64,000 nt of DNA from contig NC_132927.1 in assembly GCF_047675955.1 (NCBI RefSeq), forward strand, positions 61,733,702 to 61,797,701, given 5' to 3'. Position 1 is the first letter of the stretch, and the number at the start of each line of letters is the position of its first letter. The notes beneath the pieces were generated by a model that did not search any database, was not told the origin of the DNA, and saw only the letters and a program-made list of their open reading frames with translations. This DNA is from Chlorocebus sabaeus. Its lineage: Eukaryota > Chordata > Mammalia > Primates > Cercopithecidae. Position numbers and translations under genes: made by a program. Of the stretch, positions 1 to 11,790 are shown in pieces.

Positions 1-462
1 GAGTATGGTAGGTCTTTGAACATTCTTCACAGGGTGCCTTATTCAAGAGTCATGACTTTATGTGCAACGTTTATGTTCACATTACAATAAGACTATTTAT
101 GATACTATGGGTTTTGACGTTACTCACAGGGTCCTCAAGTTAGAGAGTCATTAATATGTCGAGCTGTCTTTGAGCTATACACTTTTTTCTTAATATTTTC
201 TTGTTTTTAAATAGCATGCAAAGCAATTATGAGACCAACTAAAACCACAAAATGTGAAAAGGTTAAACATGAGCAGAAATAGTCCCCATTTCCAGGTTAT
301 GATATACAAATATATTAACAAATGTCTATGTGTATGTTCAAATAAATATTTTAAAAGTCATGTGTAGATTTACTTAGCTTAAAAATAGACACCAGGAATA
401 TGAAAAAGGAGAAGACATTTAAGAAGATACATTATTACAAAACAGTATCCATTGATCCTCTG
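1..462. other. AT-rich non-coding DNA
   Basis: No frame, repeat family or RNA gene recognised. Short A/T runs only. Confidence 0.5.
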
Positions 463-777
463 TGAAATATGTTTGTTTGTTTTGAGATGGAGTCTCACTC
501 TGTCACCCAGGATGGAGTGCAGTGGCGCAATCTTGGCTCACTGCAACCTCCAACTTCCGACTTCAAGCAATTCTCCTGCCTCAGCCTCCTGAACAAAAGG
601 GATTAGAGGCTTGCGCCACCACACCCAACTAATGTTTGTATTTTCGGTGGAGACAGGGTTTCATTATGTTGGCCAGGCTAGTCTTGAACTCCTGACCTCA
701 AATGATCTGCCTGCCTTGGCCTCCCAAAGTGCTGGGATTACAGGCATAAGCCACCATTCCTGGCCTGAAATATGTTT
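463..777 (-). mobile_element. AluS, full length, with target-site duplication
   Basis: Starts on the plus strand with GAGATGGAGTCTCACTCTG and ends in CCTGGCC, so the element lies on the minus strand. Both monomers are present. A 12-bp target-site duplication TGAAATATGTTT flanks it (463-474 and 766-777). The 64-codon open frame inside is the usual antisense-Alu frame, not a gene. Confidence 0.92.
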
Positions 778-1136
778 TTTTATGCAATTCTATTATGCTC
801 AGTAATATTCTGACTTGAACATATGCAAACTCAGAACTGTGGAAAGGAACTAACGACAGGGCTATTGGTTGTATGTGGGTTTTTTTTTTGAAAATTAGAT
901 GAATAATTGTTGATTCCAGAGGCTTTAGTAAAGATTATATTCAGACAGAAACATTATATTCAGTTTAAATCAAGCAATCGGTTGTCTATGCATGCACTTA
1001 CACAGTGAATGTAGCAAACAGCAGCTTAAATTGCAAGACTGCAGTGAGTACATGGACCTGGAAGCAGGGATTAGGGCTACTTGACTTCTAGTATGGTTGT
1101 TTAGGCACTTCTTGGACGACTAATAAGAATTTCTTT
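778..1136. other. Unique non-coding DNA
   Basis: AT-rich, with a short T-run near 880. No repeat or coding signal recognised. Confidence 0.45.
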
Positions 1137-1616
1137 TTCCTTTTAACTTTTATTTTAAGTTCAAGGGTACATGTCCAGATTTGTTACATAGGTAAACTAG
1201 TGTCACGGGGGTTTGTTGTACAGATTATTTCATCACCCAGGTATTAAGCCTACTACCTGTTAGTTTTTTTTACTTGTTCTTCTCCCTCCTCCCACCCTCT
1301 ACCTTCCGAAAGGCCCCAGCGTCTGTTGTTCTCCTCCACGTGTCCATGTGTTCTCATCATTTGGCTCCCACTTATAAGGGAGAACATGCCATATTTGGTT
1401 TTCTGTTCCTGTATTAATTTGCTAAGGATGACCTCCAGCTCCAACCAAGTCCCTGCAAAGGACATGATCTTGTTCCTTGTTCATGGCATAGTATTCCACA
1501 GTGTATATGAACCACATTTTCTTTATCTAGTCTATCACTGATGAGCATTTAGGTTGATTCCATGTCTTTGCTCTTGTGAACACTGCTGCAACAAACATAT
1601 GCGTGCATGTGTTTTT
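1137..1616 (-). mobile_element. L1 3' end, 5'-truncated, antisense
   Basis: The plus strand reads the complement of the L1 terminus: AAGTTCAAGGGTACATG, then the 3'UTR, then the end of ORF2 (CCATGTCTTTGCTCTTGTGAA). Only about 480 bp of the 6-kb element remain. Divergence from the L1 copies near 42-45 kb marks it as an older primate L1. Confidence 0.88.
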
Positions 1617-1639
1617 ACAAGGCCTCTGTTCTCACAGTC

Positions 1640-1804
1640 AAATATAACCTCTGACGCCTTGAGTCTGGGAACACACTCAAGACAGAGGAGAAGAGAGCAA
1701 AAGGAGAGAAAGGATGGGAGGGAGACAAGGGTTGTAAAACTAACTGTTGGGTACTATGCTAGCCAGCGGAATGACAGGACCATTCATATCCAAATCTCGG
1801 CATC

Positions 1805-1856
<52 letters not shown>

Positions 1857-1925
1857 CTCCATATAACAAAATTGCGCATGGACCCACTGAATCTAAAATA
1901 AAAGCTGAAATTACTTTAAAAAAAT
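1640..1925 (+). mobile_element. L1 3'UTR tail of a second, older subfamily
   Basis: Segments such as TGTTGGGTACTATGCT and the terminal CCACTGAATCTAAAATAAAAG match the 3' end of older L1P/L1M elements in sense orientation, followed by an A-rich end. A TA/GT microsatellite has expanded inside it. It abuts the preceding antisense L1 with the two 5' truncation points facing each other. Confidence 0.65.
1805..1854. repeat. (TA)n(GT)n microsatellite
   Basis: About 5 AT dinucleotides run into about 20 GT dinucleotides without interruption. The antisense strand reads as a poly-Thr-His frame, a pure repeat artefact. Confidence 0.95.
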
Positions 1926-1975
1926 AAAAAAGAGGGGAAGGGAGAGGGAGGGAGGAAGGGAAGAAGAAAGAATAC
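1916..1975. repeat. A-rich to G/A-rich low-complexity tail
   Basis: Purine-only tract (A-runs, GGGA and GGAA blocks) at the end of the L1; most likely an expanded poly-A tail. Confidence 0.8.
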
Positions 1976-2049
1976 AGTGTGCAGTTTAGCATGAATCACG
2001 CTACAAAGCAGACAAATTTGTGTCACATAATGCTCATAGTACGCATGGA

Positions 2050-2150
2050 AGCAGATAATGTTTTTGTTCCCAATTCACTGATGAAGTCAATGAGGTTCTA
2101 ACAGGTTAAGAACCGTGTCCATGTTACACACATAAAATGCTGTACCAGCT
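2050..2150 (-). mobile_element. Probable MIR fragment
   Basis: Weak match to the MIR core in antisense: a degraded GATGAAGTCAATGAGGTTC, then AACAGGTTAAG and a TTACACAC stretch. Confidence 0.35.
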
Positions 2151-2607
2151 GGTCTATCGGAATCCAAAGTCCACGTGCTGAACTTCACTGGCAGCCTTTG
2201 ACTTAAAACTGGAGGAGCATAAGGAGAGGTACTGAATATGAAGTGGGACTAAACGGATGGTGGACTGCAGGGTTGGACTAAGAGAACAGTGTGACATAGT
2301 ATCTCCAAGGTCAGTGGGCAAGAGGGTGTTTACAAAGTTCTTCAAGGGAGGCAGCTGTGGCCAATAAAAAGGGAATTTCAGAGAGAATCATGGGAACCTA
2401 GGGTGCTGTGAAAGATTAAAAGACAGAGGAGTCCCACAGAGAGAATTAATGAAAGACCACAAGCACAGCGGGAAGGCCAGGTAGCAAGGACCCTGCTCAG
2501 GGTCAGGGTTCAAGGTCAATAGAGTAATGATATGAGCAGCATCAGGGGGTCCTCACATGTGACAAACCCCAGTAAGAGAAATGACGTTTATTTCATCACC
2601 TAGAAAA
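2151..2607. other. Unique non-coding DNA
   Basis: No coding, RNA or repeat signal I can support. Confidence 0.4.
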
Positions 2608-2788
2608 ACACTGTCCAAGAAATTTTAGTTCTAAGGAAAATGATCTGTATTTATGCTTCTTAATGCAGAAACCACTAGCCATATATGTACTCGAAGTGTG
2701 GCTAGTGCAATTGAGAACGTGACATTTTAATTAAATTGAAATATAAATAGACACATGGAGCTCATGGCTACTGCATTGGGCAGCACAG
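2608..2788 (+). mobile_element. hAT-type non-autonomous DNA transposon (MER family)
   Basis: Begins ACACTGTCCAAGAAATTTTAG and ends ACTGCATTGGGCAGCACAG, with GTGTGGCTAGTGCAATTGAGAA inside shortened by decay. This is the familiar mammalian MER pattern with terminal inverted CTGTCCAA/TTGGGCAG. The exact family name is not certain by eye. Confidence 0.65.
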
Positions 2789-3060
2789 ACTAGAGCTGTA
2801 GGATTACAGGGAGAGGCAAAATATAGATTGACCCATAACTGACATCAGATAGTAAGACAGCATTGATATCAAAAACAGAGACTGTTAGGCCTTTTAGCAC
2901 TTTGTCAGGAACTCGGGTGAGAGTTGGACAGTGTAGGCAAAGCAGCTGTTCCAGGCCTTTTTTCTGCTCTCACTGAAAGCAAATTCTTCTTTCTTTCTTA
3001 TCAGGAATCTGGCTTGATATATTCTCTTTCATGTATGTTCAAGCTTATTTTCCTCTTCCC

Positions 3061-3588
3061 TTGCAAGCGTAGTTATGTCTCTCCCACACTAAAAACAACA
3101 AAAATTACCAATAATAATAATAATGTAAATACTTCCTCAGCTTTCCTTATCCCTCCAGACACACCTGTCCCTCCCTTCTCCCTCACATTGCCAAGCTTCC
3201 TGAAAGGGCACCACATAGAAAAGATTTTCACATCTTTGTCTTTCATTCATTCTCAGCCTACTGATCATGATCCTCTCGCTGAAAACAGGCTCACTTCCCT
3301 GAAAATACTAATGTTGACAAATCCAAAGACACTCTTAATTTTTAACCTTAATTGAATCGCGTGTCCGCATTTGCCCATGTTAAACACTCTCAGAAAATCT
3401 CTTCTCTGTTGGCTTCAATACCATAATTCTCTCTAGACCTTTTTGTTCATTCTCTTGGTCTCCATGTTTCATCCTTTTTTCTTTGCCAGTTTATTTTTCT
3501 ACTTTTAAATGATGAGGCTCCATAAGGCTCTTCTTAAAGCTTTTGTTTTCTCCACCAAAAATATTTCCTGGTCCTTCTCATTCATTAT
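3061..3588 (+). mobile_element. L2 LINE fragment, sense
   Basis: CTCAGCCTACTGATCATGATCC and the flanking pyrimidine-rich text match internal L2 sequence. With the segment at 4380-5212 it probably formed one L2 copy, later split by the Alu at 3599 and, more doubtfully, the MIR at 4020. The 143-codon frame at 2924-3355 falls partly in this element and carries no gene signature. Confidence 0.6.
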
Positions 3589-3998
3589 AAAAATCTCTCG
3601 GGAGGCTGAGGCAGGCAAATCACAAGGTCAGGAGACCAAGACCATCCTGGCTAACAGAGTGAAACCCCGTCTCTATTAAAAATACAAAAAATTAGCCAAG
3701 CATGGTGCCACGCACTTGTAGTCCCAGCTGCTCAGGAGACTGAGGCAGGAGAATCATTTGAACCCAGGAGGCAGAGGTTGCAGTGAGCCGAGATCACACC
3801 ACTGCACTCCAGCCTGGGCGACAGAGTGAGACTCCATCTTAAAAGAAAAAAGAAAAAGAAACAAAAGAAAAGAAAAGAAAAGAAAAGAGAAGAGAAAAGA
3901 AAAGAAAAGAAAGGAGGGAGGGAGGGAGGGAGGGAAGGAAGGAGGGAAGGAAGGAAGGAGGGAAGGAAGGGAGGGAAGGGAGGGAGAGAAAAATCTCT
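3589..3998 (+). mobile_element. AluY, 5'-truncated, with expanded purine tail
   Basis: Alu sequence starts within the left monomer (GGAGGCTGAGGCAGG) and ends in GACTCCATCT. A perfect 10-bp target-site duplication AAAAATCTCT flanks element plus tail (3589-3598, 3989-3998). Subfamily call from CAAGGTCAGGAGACCAAGACC and GGCTAACAGAGTG, which are AluY-like. Confidence 0.92.
3840..3988. repeat. (GAAA)n/(GGGA)n/(GGAA)n microsatellite, Alu tail
   Basis: Purine-only tail of the AluY. A run of GAAA-type units passes into about six GGGA units (potential G-quadruplex), then mixed GGAA/GGGA. Lys/Arg/Glu/Gly-rich and Pro/Phe/Leu/Ser-rich open frames over it are artefacts. Confidence 0.95.
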
Positions 3999-4019
3999 AA
4001 CAATAATATTACTTAATTT

Positions 4020-4243
4020 TGTGTGACTCACTGGTCCAGGCACTTCATAGGCATTCATTTATTCACTAGTGATAAAGGGGTTATAGCAGATACTGCTATT
4101 GTCTTCATTTTAAAGATAACACTGAGACTCAGAGAAGCTAAACAATTTGCTCAAAGTTGAACAGTTGTTAAGTTATGAGGATGGAGATTGAATGTAAGCA
4201 CTGTAGCTCTAGGGTCCATGTTCTCACCTTCTATACAGTCCTA
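4020..4243 (-). mobile_element. MIR SINE, antisense
   Basis: Antisense MIR core: CTTCATTTTAAAGATAACACTGAGACTCAGAGAAGC, then CAATTTGCTCAAAGTT and the tRNA-related end at CTAGGGTCCATG. Confidence 0.8.
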
Positions 4244-4379
4244 GCTATATGACGACTCAATTTATTGCTCATTCCATTTTTCTACAGCTCTCATTGGAGC
4301 ACATTAATTAGTCCATGCATGTCCATCCTGATAACCCAATAAGCAGCAAAAATGCTTTTGATGAGCACGTATGCTGTCT

Positions 4380-5212
4380 GCCTGTGTGAATGTTCCAGCG
4401 CTTGCTCAAACTGAACAAGAACAAAATGGAGCTATTCTCTCCCAGCCCAACCCACCCTTCTGTATCAGGTTAAAAGCATCACCATCTACCTGAGAGCCCA
4501 GGTCTAGGATCAGATGTTCATTCTGGACTTCCTTTTCACATCTCACACCATCTTATCTTTCGCACCCCCTGTTTCTTGGCATAGTTCAGGGCTGTATCAT
4601 TTCTCAGTAGAATTACTCGCATACACTACTATTTGACCAGCATATCCTAAGTGCACCCGAGCCCCCCCAAAACACTCACTTATATAAACAATCTGGTCCT
4701 AAAACTCTTGCTAGCATCATGTTTCTAAAACACAAAATAGAATTAACTTTTTTTCTTACTTAAAATTATTTAATAGCTTCCCATTGGACAATTTTAAAAA
4801 CTCCCAAATGCTTTAGCATGGCAAGTGAACTTCACACATACCTTCCTTGCCTATCTGTGCAGCCTTGCCTCTCGACTCACACCTGTGTGTGGCCTCTTTA
4901 GCTTCCACTTTTAGCTCCCTAAAAACTATGTTGCTTCAGTCGCTTCCATCTTCAAATTTGTTGTTCTGCCTAGAAGCCCTTTGCCTCTTTCACACCTTCC
5001 TTGCCTCACTCAGTACCTACTAGGACTTTCTCTTCTGTGTTCCTCTCATGCCTTATATTTTAAAGACTTAGCTATTATGTTTCAGTTATACAGTTCCTCT
5101 TTTCTTCACTACTTTAAGAAGAGGAACTGTGTAGCTTTTTTTTCCTCTTGCCACCGCATTTTATTGCTTGGATCCTCAATGAATGTTTGATGAACAGCTG
5201 AATGAATGTCAT
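4380..5212 (+). mobile_element. L2 LINE 3' end, sense
   Basis: Matches the mammalian L2 3' region in order: ATCATGTTTCTAAAACAC, TAGCTTCCCATTGGAC, CTTTAGCATGGCAAG, CTGCCTAGAAGCCCTTTGCC, and the terminal GAATGTTTGATGAACAGCTGAATGAATG-type end. Likely continuous with the L2 piece at 3061. Confidence 0.75.
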
Positions 5213-5919
5213 TTTCCCTTCTTACATGAGCACTTTGACTATTTATGAGAATGGAGAGGAGTCTCTTGGAAACTGACAATAAGAAATTTAGAATACCTCC
5301 TCCATTCCACCCTTTCCATCAGCCCTGAAACTCTCCTCTCTAGGCAGATTTTTCTCACATTTTAAGGAGGGAAATGCCACTCTGGAGGTTCTTTCCCTTT
5401 GGTAAAATGCTATTGGCAAGTCTCCTAGAGCAGCAGGGTGGGGCTCTGGGGAAAGGAGGGACCACACGCAAACAGCAATGCTCAGAATTTTCATTCCTGC
5501 TTTATCCTCCTTTACTGCACCCACTTCAAGAATGTCCTTAAGTCTGGCAGCAGGTTCTGAGAGAGCTACCAGAAAACATGTAGAAGCTGCAGAAAATGTA
5601 TAATTTCGCCTGAAAAATACAGTCTCTTTGCATTTTCTAAAGTACATAAGAGTTTAGAAGCTATTTTCTGTTCTTGGGAAGAGCATGGTAGGGAAAAAGT
5701 GGGGGTGGTGTTGATCCCCCACAAGTAAGGCAAAAAAAAAATTTTAAGGCACATTTTATTGCAAAATATTGTGTAGCTCCTATGAACAAGGAATGTAAAG
5801 TGATGTAGTTATCTCATGGATTGATGCTGTTCCTAATTACCGAGTAGAAACTATTACCAACGCATACCTCTCCTTGTGTGGGCCACATACCCATGGCACC
5901 GATTCAGTAATGCTACTAC
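5213..5919. other. Unique non-coding DNA
   Basis: Two overlapping minus-strand frames (119 and 62 codons) occur here but have no recognisable domain, no good start context and no splice or polyadenylation setting that would support a gene. Confidence 0.45.
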
Positions 5920-6210
5920 TAGTAATAACTACAACAAGAGCTAATATTATGTGCTTACTATTTGCCAGTCATTGTTTTAAATGCCTCACATAACTAAATG
6001 TTTCACATAAGTAAATGCTTAACACATAACTCAATAAATCAAACAATATATAAACACCTTTCCGAGGAAATCATTTAATTTAGGTAGTTTTTAATGTTTA
6101 TTAGTTTACGAATGGCAAAAGTAAGGCCCAGAGTGGTTGGTTCCTCAAGTTTCTACAGCTAGAGAGTGCAAAAGCTAAAAATCCTGGGCCTATGACCAGC
6201 ATCTGGGGAG
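5920..6210 (-). mobile_element. MIR SINE, antisense
   Basis: TATGTGCTTACTATTTGCCAGTCATTG followed by CTCACATAAC and, after an internal AT-rich insertion, a decayed GGCCCAGAGTGGTTGG core and ACAGCTAGAGAG. Confidence 0.7.
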
Positions 6211-6529
6211 TCAAAAGAACTCCATGACGTGAGGTTTTCAGTACTGAAAATGCTGTTCTACCTTTGAGGACTCTTCTTATAGGGACTGATCCCAAATTCT
6301 GAAGCCTCACATAACCACAAATTTTTACCGATCCATTATTGTGTTAATTGCATAGGTGTGCATGACTACCATTTTATATCTAATTATGTATAACTGAATT
6401 CCCCAGTATAGAATATCCCTTAAGCTGCCCCAAATAAAGGCAATCTTGTCCTAATATGAAATCATCACCTACATAGCAAACATCTCACTGTGCCTGTGTT
6501 AGGCTCTGATTTTAAGAAAAGAAGGGGAA

Positions 6530-6665
6530 TCCACACTGCAGTCCATTAGCCATCCATTAACCAGTTACAAAGCTCCTACTCTGTAGCTGGTACTGTGTTA
6601 GGGCCTAGACAGAGAGACGGGAACAGCACTGCAGTCCTGCCTTCAAGTGTGTTTGGTGTCATGAA
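6530..6665 (-). mobile_element. L2 3' end fragment, antisense
   Basis: CTCCTACTCTGTAGCTGGTACTGTGTTAGGGCCTAGACAG matches the antisense L2 end (the usual CTACTATGTGCCAGGCACTGTGCTAGG motif) with the expected decay. Confidence 0.55.
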
Positions 6666-8124
6666 AGAATCCATTTGTGTTCCTAGACTGAGCTATATTT
6701 TCCATTGATTGTCATTTTTGTGTGCTTCTTAAATAGTAAGATTATTCATATTTGCCTTATCTTTGTAAGAAGCACAAGCCATAAATACTCATAAAAAATG
6801 GAAAAGAAAGTGATAAAGAGTTGAGCAGATATAGGCATAAGAAACTAATGGTGAAGAAACGAAAGAAAGTTAACTGCAAATATAGGAAGTGTCTGGAGAA
6901 ACCTAAAGGCAATTGAAGAACAAGAGAGTACACTGGGGTCACACTTGGGCCAGCCAGGTTTCTTTGGAGACAACTGTTTACAATGATGTCCAATTCCTAC
7001 TTGGATGATCAAGCCAAAATTGGCATGTATCGTATCTCTGGGGAAACGTGAAAGGGTGATGTCTTTAGCACCTAAGCCAGTGAACACCTGGGATATTTAG
7101 TCGAGTAACTGGATGTCACTTAACTAGAAAGAACTTTTGGATTCTTTCTCAGAAGACCATTAAGAGAATCAGGCGTTATACTTTGAGAAATGTGACCATG
7201 CATCAAATCTACAACCTGAAGGAAGTCAAAACATGTTGACAAAGCAAAGATAATTGCAGGAAGGAGCACTGGAAATAAGACAAAACTAAATTTTAAAAAG
7301 TGTTTTCCCAAGTGGATTTGTTTGTTTGCCCATTTTGAATAATGAGCATGCAAAAGATTAGACAAGTGTACTGTGGGCTTTGGTGAAGGCAAAGAAGGCT
7401 GAGGACTGCAGGAAAGCCAGGTACTCAGAGCACAGGTAAGGGGAGAGGGAGGCAGATGCTTGTAAATGAAGGCAAACTACATATTATAGAGGCTCACAAT
7501 CAATTAAATATTTGAGTTTTATAATCACATGAAAACAAACAAAATGTCAGAGGTCTGTTGCCTGATCAGCTTTGGAAGCTTTGAATCGAAAATGGGCAAG
7601 GATTTTATGCTCTGCATTCAATTACTGAGTAGAACTCACATTGACCCTCAAAACAAACAGGATATTTCACGGAGATCCAGAAAGCAGAGAGGAAAGGCTC
7701 TTGAATTCCATCTGATATTACACTCAGTGTTCAGCTCTATAATTCTCTCCACCAAACAAAAGAGCCAGCTGTGTCAGGGTCATCCAAAATCTGAAGTCCT
7801 TTCCTGCTAGAAGCCTCAGGGAAAAAAAAAAATCTATACTAAAAAATTAGTTTATTTTCTATGTAAATAGAATTCAGGTTAGAGGAAAAAGTCCCTTGTT
7901 TTTCATTTGTTTATAGACTCCTAATCAATTAAAATATGTATGAATCATTTTCTAGTGGAATTCATATGAGAAAGTAGAGCAAAGGGATGCATTTCAGATA
8001 TGGGAGATGAGAACAAAGGAAAGGGGGATGAAGAGTAGAAAGGGAAGAAAAGAAAGAAAGGAGGAAAAAGAATAAAGAGGGAGGGGAGAGAAGGAAAGAA
8101 AGGAGAAAACTAGGAGGAAATTTC
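6666..8124. other. Unique non-coding DNA with a purine-rich patch
   Basis: Several 70-93-codon frames, none with recognisable family features. The purine-rich run at about 8030-8110 is low complexity. Confidence 0.45.
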
Positions 8125-8325
8125 CTCTTTCTGCTGAGATATTTGACATACATTATCAAATGTAGCCTCACAACTCTTCTGAGAGACAGGTTGTACAATT
8201 AGACCCAGATTAGAGAGAGGAAAGCAAAGCTTTGAGAAGTTTTGTAAGTCAACGTCTCATATTTAGCAAGAATTGGAGCCAGACATCCACCCAAGTCTAT
8301 CTGCCGCCAAATCCCATGCTTGTGA
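8125..8325 (-). mobile_element. MIR SINE, antisense
   Basis: CATTATCAAATGTAGCCTCACAACTCTTCTGAGAGACAGG is the antisense MIR body; further on come the decayed GAGGAAAGCAAAGC core and ATTGGAGCCAGACATCCA. Confidence 0.75.
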
Positions 8326-9714
8326 GGTCAGCCTAGGATGGAGAGGGGGTGATATTCAAATTAGCTTCATCTACGTCCCATCTATCTGAGATAGATGTGT
8401 GGTTACCCAACACTGAGCATACATCGCGCCAAAGGAAGTGACTTTTTTAGTGGAGTAAAATTCGGAAAAACCCATTTTGGCCAAGTATTTTATACACTAT
8501 ATGTAAATAGAGTAAAACATGATTAAAAACAAAATATCCTCTTTTTATCAAATCTTACTCAATTCTCTACTTAAAAATAATCCATTCATTTGAATTCTCA
8601 CATAAAGAGATAAGAAATGTACAGGACACTGAGGAAGTAGGACAAAGAAGGAAGACATTTTTAAGGGAAAGAATATCACCTACTAACTAAAAATGGAAAA
8701 CAGAAAAGACTGCATTTCCAGTGGCTTCCTAGACAGGAGTCTATGTTTCCCACTATTTGAGAATGATTAATGAATTGACCTCCTCTGTGCCACTTTGAAA
8801 ACACACCAAATGTGCTTAGTTTGGCAGAGTAGTAGAGGAAGAACTATTCACACAGAACAAAAAAGGCTGCTGTTTGCCAGTAGCTATTAACTCGTGGCTA
8901 TATCAACACTTGTGCTGTTAACAATAATCTTATCCAAGAGTCTATTCTTGTAGAACCTCGGGGGTTGAAGAAATATTTTATTGGCAGCATCCCTAATCTT
9001 ATAAGTAGCAATATGTTTTGACAAAATGAAGCCACACAATTCTCACCTAGTCTTGGGTTTACTTTCTTACGAGAGCATCTGAGGCTGAAAATAAAAAGCA
9101 TTCACAAACCTCCGCCACCTTCCCCTGCCTTCTGCAAAGAAATAGGCTTTACACTCAAACCTTGAGGTTCCAATTTCTTTTAAATTTTTCAGTACTCACA
9201 GTTTCTCTAAACTTATACCTTCTAGGCTTTTGAATCTAACCATCCTACATGGATGCGTTTTTTTAACCTATGTGCACAAGAATACTTTAAGATATAGATG
9301 TGGTCTCAAGATTAACATCTATTTTGTGATCAGCTACTGTTGAAATATCTCCTCTGCTGTTATATGCTGGCTCTTAGTTTTGGGAGAAAGCACAAACTGC
9401 TACTTAAATTGAGAGTTTTTAGGTATTGAAATAGTGCCCACAGCAGGAAAAGAAAACAATTGGGTGTAGTGGCAAACTAAATTTATAATAGAAAGTGGAA
9501 AAAAATAGCCTAGAGCACACATAGGAAAGTTCTACTGGGAATTAATCATTTCTATCTATTGGGTCCAGTATGGAGTATAAAGAAAGGAAGACAAGTGTTA
9601 TGAACAGACAGCAGTGAGTCCTCAGCAATAAGTCGTTACATGAGCCTAGCAAATTGTTGACTCTATCTTGTGATCTATCTCCATAGCTCCGTGTTCTACT
9701 TCTTGAGACTTTTG
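8326..9714. other. Unique non-coding DNA
   Basis: AT-rich with no recognised repeat. A 67-codon minus-strand frame near 8900-9100 has no supporting features. Confidence 0.4.
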
Positions 9715-9890
9715 TTCCACAGATTTATTGAAAGAAAAAAAAAAATCCACTGAGTGTTTATAATTTGCTGAGAAATCTTCTAGATACTGGAGCCACAAAA
9801 TAGATTGAAAAAGGTTCCCTACCTTCAAGTTCCCTCCCCAGCTAATGTCCTCTGAGTGGAGATAAGGGCAGTATATGAATGAGTGATTTG
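9715..9890 (-). mobile_element. L2 3' end fragment, antisense
   Basis: AGATTTATTGAAAG, AAATCTTCTAGATACTGGAGCCACAAAATAG and TTCCCTACCTTCAAG follow the antisense L2 order (tail, CACTGTTCTAGGCACTGG-type motif, TCCCTGCCCTCA-type motif). Confidence 0.6.
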
Positions 9891-10339
9891 AGAAGAGTGG
9901 GAAGATGGTACAAGTCTGCTGCACAAAAGAGATGCTGGTAATGGCAAGTTTGTACCTTATAAATTATAGTCCCTCAACAATATGGTTGTTGCCACCATCT
10001 TCATCCTGACATGTGGTTTGCTGGCATAACACTGGCAGACAATTACCTTCCAGGAGACCTGCCTGCATGACCCCACTATTATTTTAATGTAGGGGCTCCT
10101 CATTAATACCTTTCTTTAAAAACAAACAAAAAACAGAAGTGCAAGTTCAGGGTGATGGTGTTGGTGGTCTAGTCCTTGTTCTACTTCATTAATTGTCCAT
10201 AGTAAAATTACTTAATTTCCACATCCATTTGGGGGTTTTTTTCCCACTTTTCCAGTAAGTGAATTGTACATAATTCTCTTTAAGATTCACTCAGCTTCTA
10301 ATTACTTGGTTCATCAAAGACAAGCTCATAAATTCACTT

Positions 10340-10640
10340 TTCTTCAAGCAATACTTTTTCTGAACATTTACTATTTGTACAGCACTCATCTAGATATTCA
10401 GAACAGAAAGTCACATGTAAGATCTGCTCCTTTCCCTGAAGTTGTTGAAAATCCAGTGGGAGATACGGTAAATCCACAAAAGAGGTATAACCAAATTAGG
10501 CTATGAATACTTACATAAACAAAAGGAGTCATTAATTCTGATGGGGAAAATGGAAAACATTTCCCAAATGTAGCACTTAAGTTGACTATTAAAGAGGTAG
10601 AAGTCCACCAGACAAAAAACAAAACAAAAAAAGGTACACT
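10340..10640 (-). mobile_element. L2 fragment, antisense
   Basis: TTCTGAACATTTACTATTTG, CACTCATCTAGATATTCAGAACAG and GATCTGCTCCTTTCCCTGAAG follow the antisense L2 3' order. Heavily decayed. Confidence 0.55.
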
Positions 10641-10685
10641 CAACTGATGGAACTTCATGAGTAAAATATTTGGCGGGAAATTAAC

Positions 10686-10910
10686 AATACCTAAAATTTA
10701 CTGAGCATTTATTAAGTGCCAAAAGTTTCCTATGTATTAACTCTCTTAAATCAGTATCATAACTGTAGAAGGTAGGAACCAATATCTCCACTACAAAAAT
10801 GAAATATCCAGGCCACAGAGAGGTTAGGTAGTTTATGCAAGATAACAGAGCTAATAAAGATTGAAATTTGACCCCAAACAGTCTGAGTCCATCTGTACTT
10901 GAAACCCCCA
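10686..10910 (-). mobile_element. MIR SINE, antisense
   Basis: AAATTTACTGAGCATTTATTAAGTGCCA, TTAACTCTCTTAAATC, and GGCCACAGAGAGGTTAGGTAG give the full antisense MIR order. Confidence 0.85.
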
Positions 10911-10929
10911 GCTCATACATGTTCTAGGA

Positions 10930-11790
10930 ACAGGTGGCAGTCTAATATGGCTAAAATACAAAGTGCGATATAGAGGAAGATAAAATTAGGAGAGGATAAT
11001 TAAGCCAACATATAAGGGCCTTGAATGCTGTGCTAAGAAACATGGACATTCTCATACAGTAGGAGGAAGTGGGTTGGGGATAAGAAAAACTACAGTGAAA
11101 AAAGATGTGACAAGTGAAAGCAATGGAAGTTGTCATTGCTAAGGAGACAAGGGGACAACAGGGAGTGATGGGGACTGTAGTGACATAGAGAAGCCTTACA
11201 TTTGCAGGAGTATGTGGGGACAGCAAATCAGTCCAAAGGGAGAAATGCCAACCTACCATTGCTGGTTGCTCTTTTTCAAGAAAAGCAGTAAATATCATAA
11301 GTTGATTCTACAAATTATTAAATGTTGACCAATCAAAAAAATTTTAGACCATGGACTAAACAAAATATGCCTGCTGGCACCCCGATTGAAATGGAGAGAC
11401 ATCTGTGCTTTTAGAAATCATTTCTTCTATTTTATTTTTACCTGGGAAGCAATGTAAGCTTATTAGTGTTTCAGAAAGATAAATCCAGTGGTATTATAGA
11501 AAGTTGAATTGAGAGGGAAGGGCCAGTGAGAGATTATTGCAGTAGGAAAAAGATGACAAAGGCTTGAACTAGTGGCAGTGGGAAAAGCAAGGCCGGAAAG
11601 AGTTTTCGGAGGATAATTGATCTATTAAATGTGGCTGTGGATGAGAAAGAGTGTATCAACAATAACCAGGACTGTCTAGCTCTGGTGATTAGAAGGAAGG
11701 TAATGTATTGATGGAGACACGAGACATAAAAGGAAGAGCACATATCTGGAGGAAAAGAGTAAGTTCAATTTGAGAAGTGTTGAAATAGGG
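10930..11790 (-). mobile_element. L2 LINE fragments, antisense
   Basis: AAGGGCCTTGAATGCTGTGCTAAG, AAAGATAAATCCAGTGG, AGATTATTGCAGTAGG and GGCTTGAACTAGTGGCAGTGG follow the internal antisense L2 order. The middle (about 11100-11430) is less clear. Confidence 0.6.

Noticed and set aside
1137..1925. Single L1 with twin-priming inversion
   Set aside because: Both parts contain their own 3' terminus and belong to different L1 subfamilies, so they are two separate insertions.
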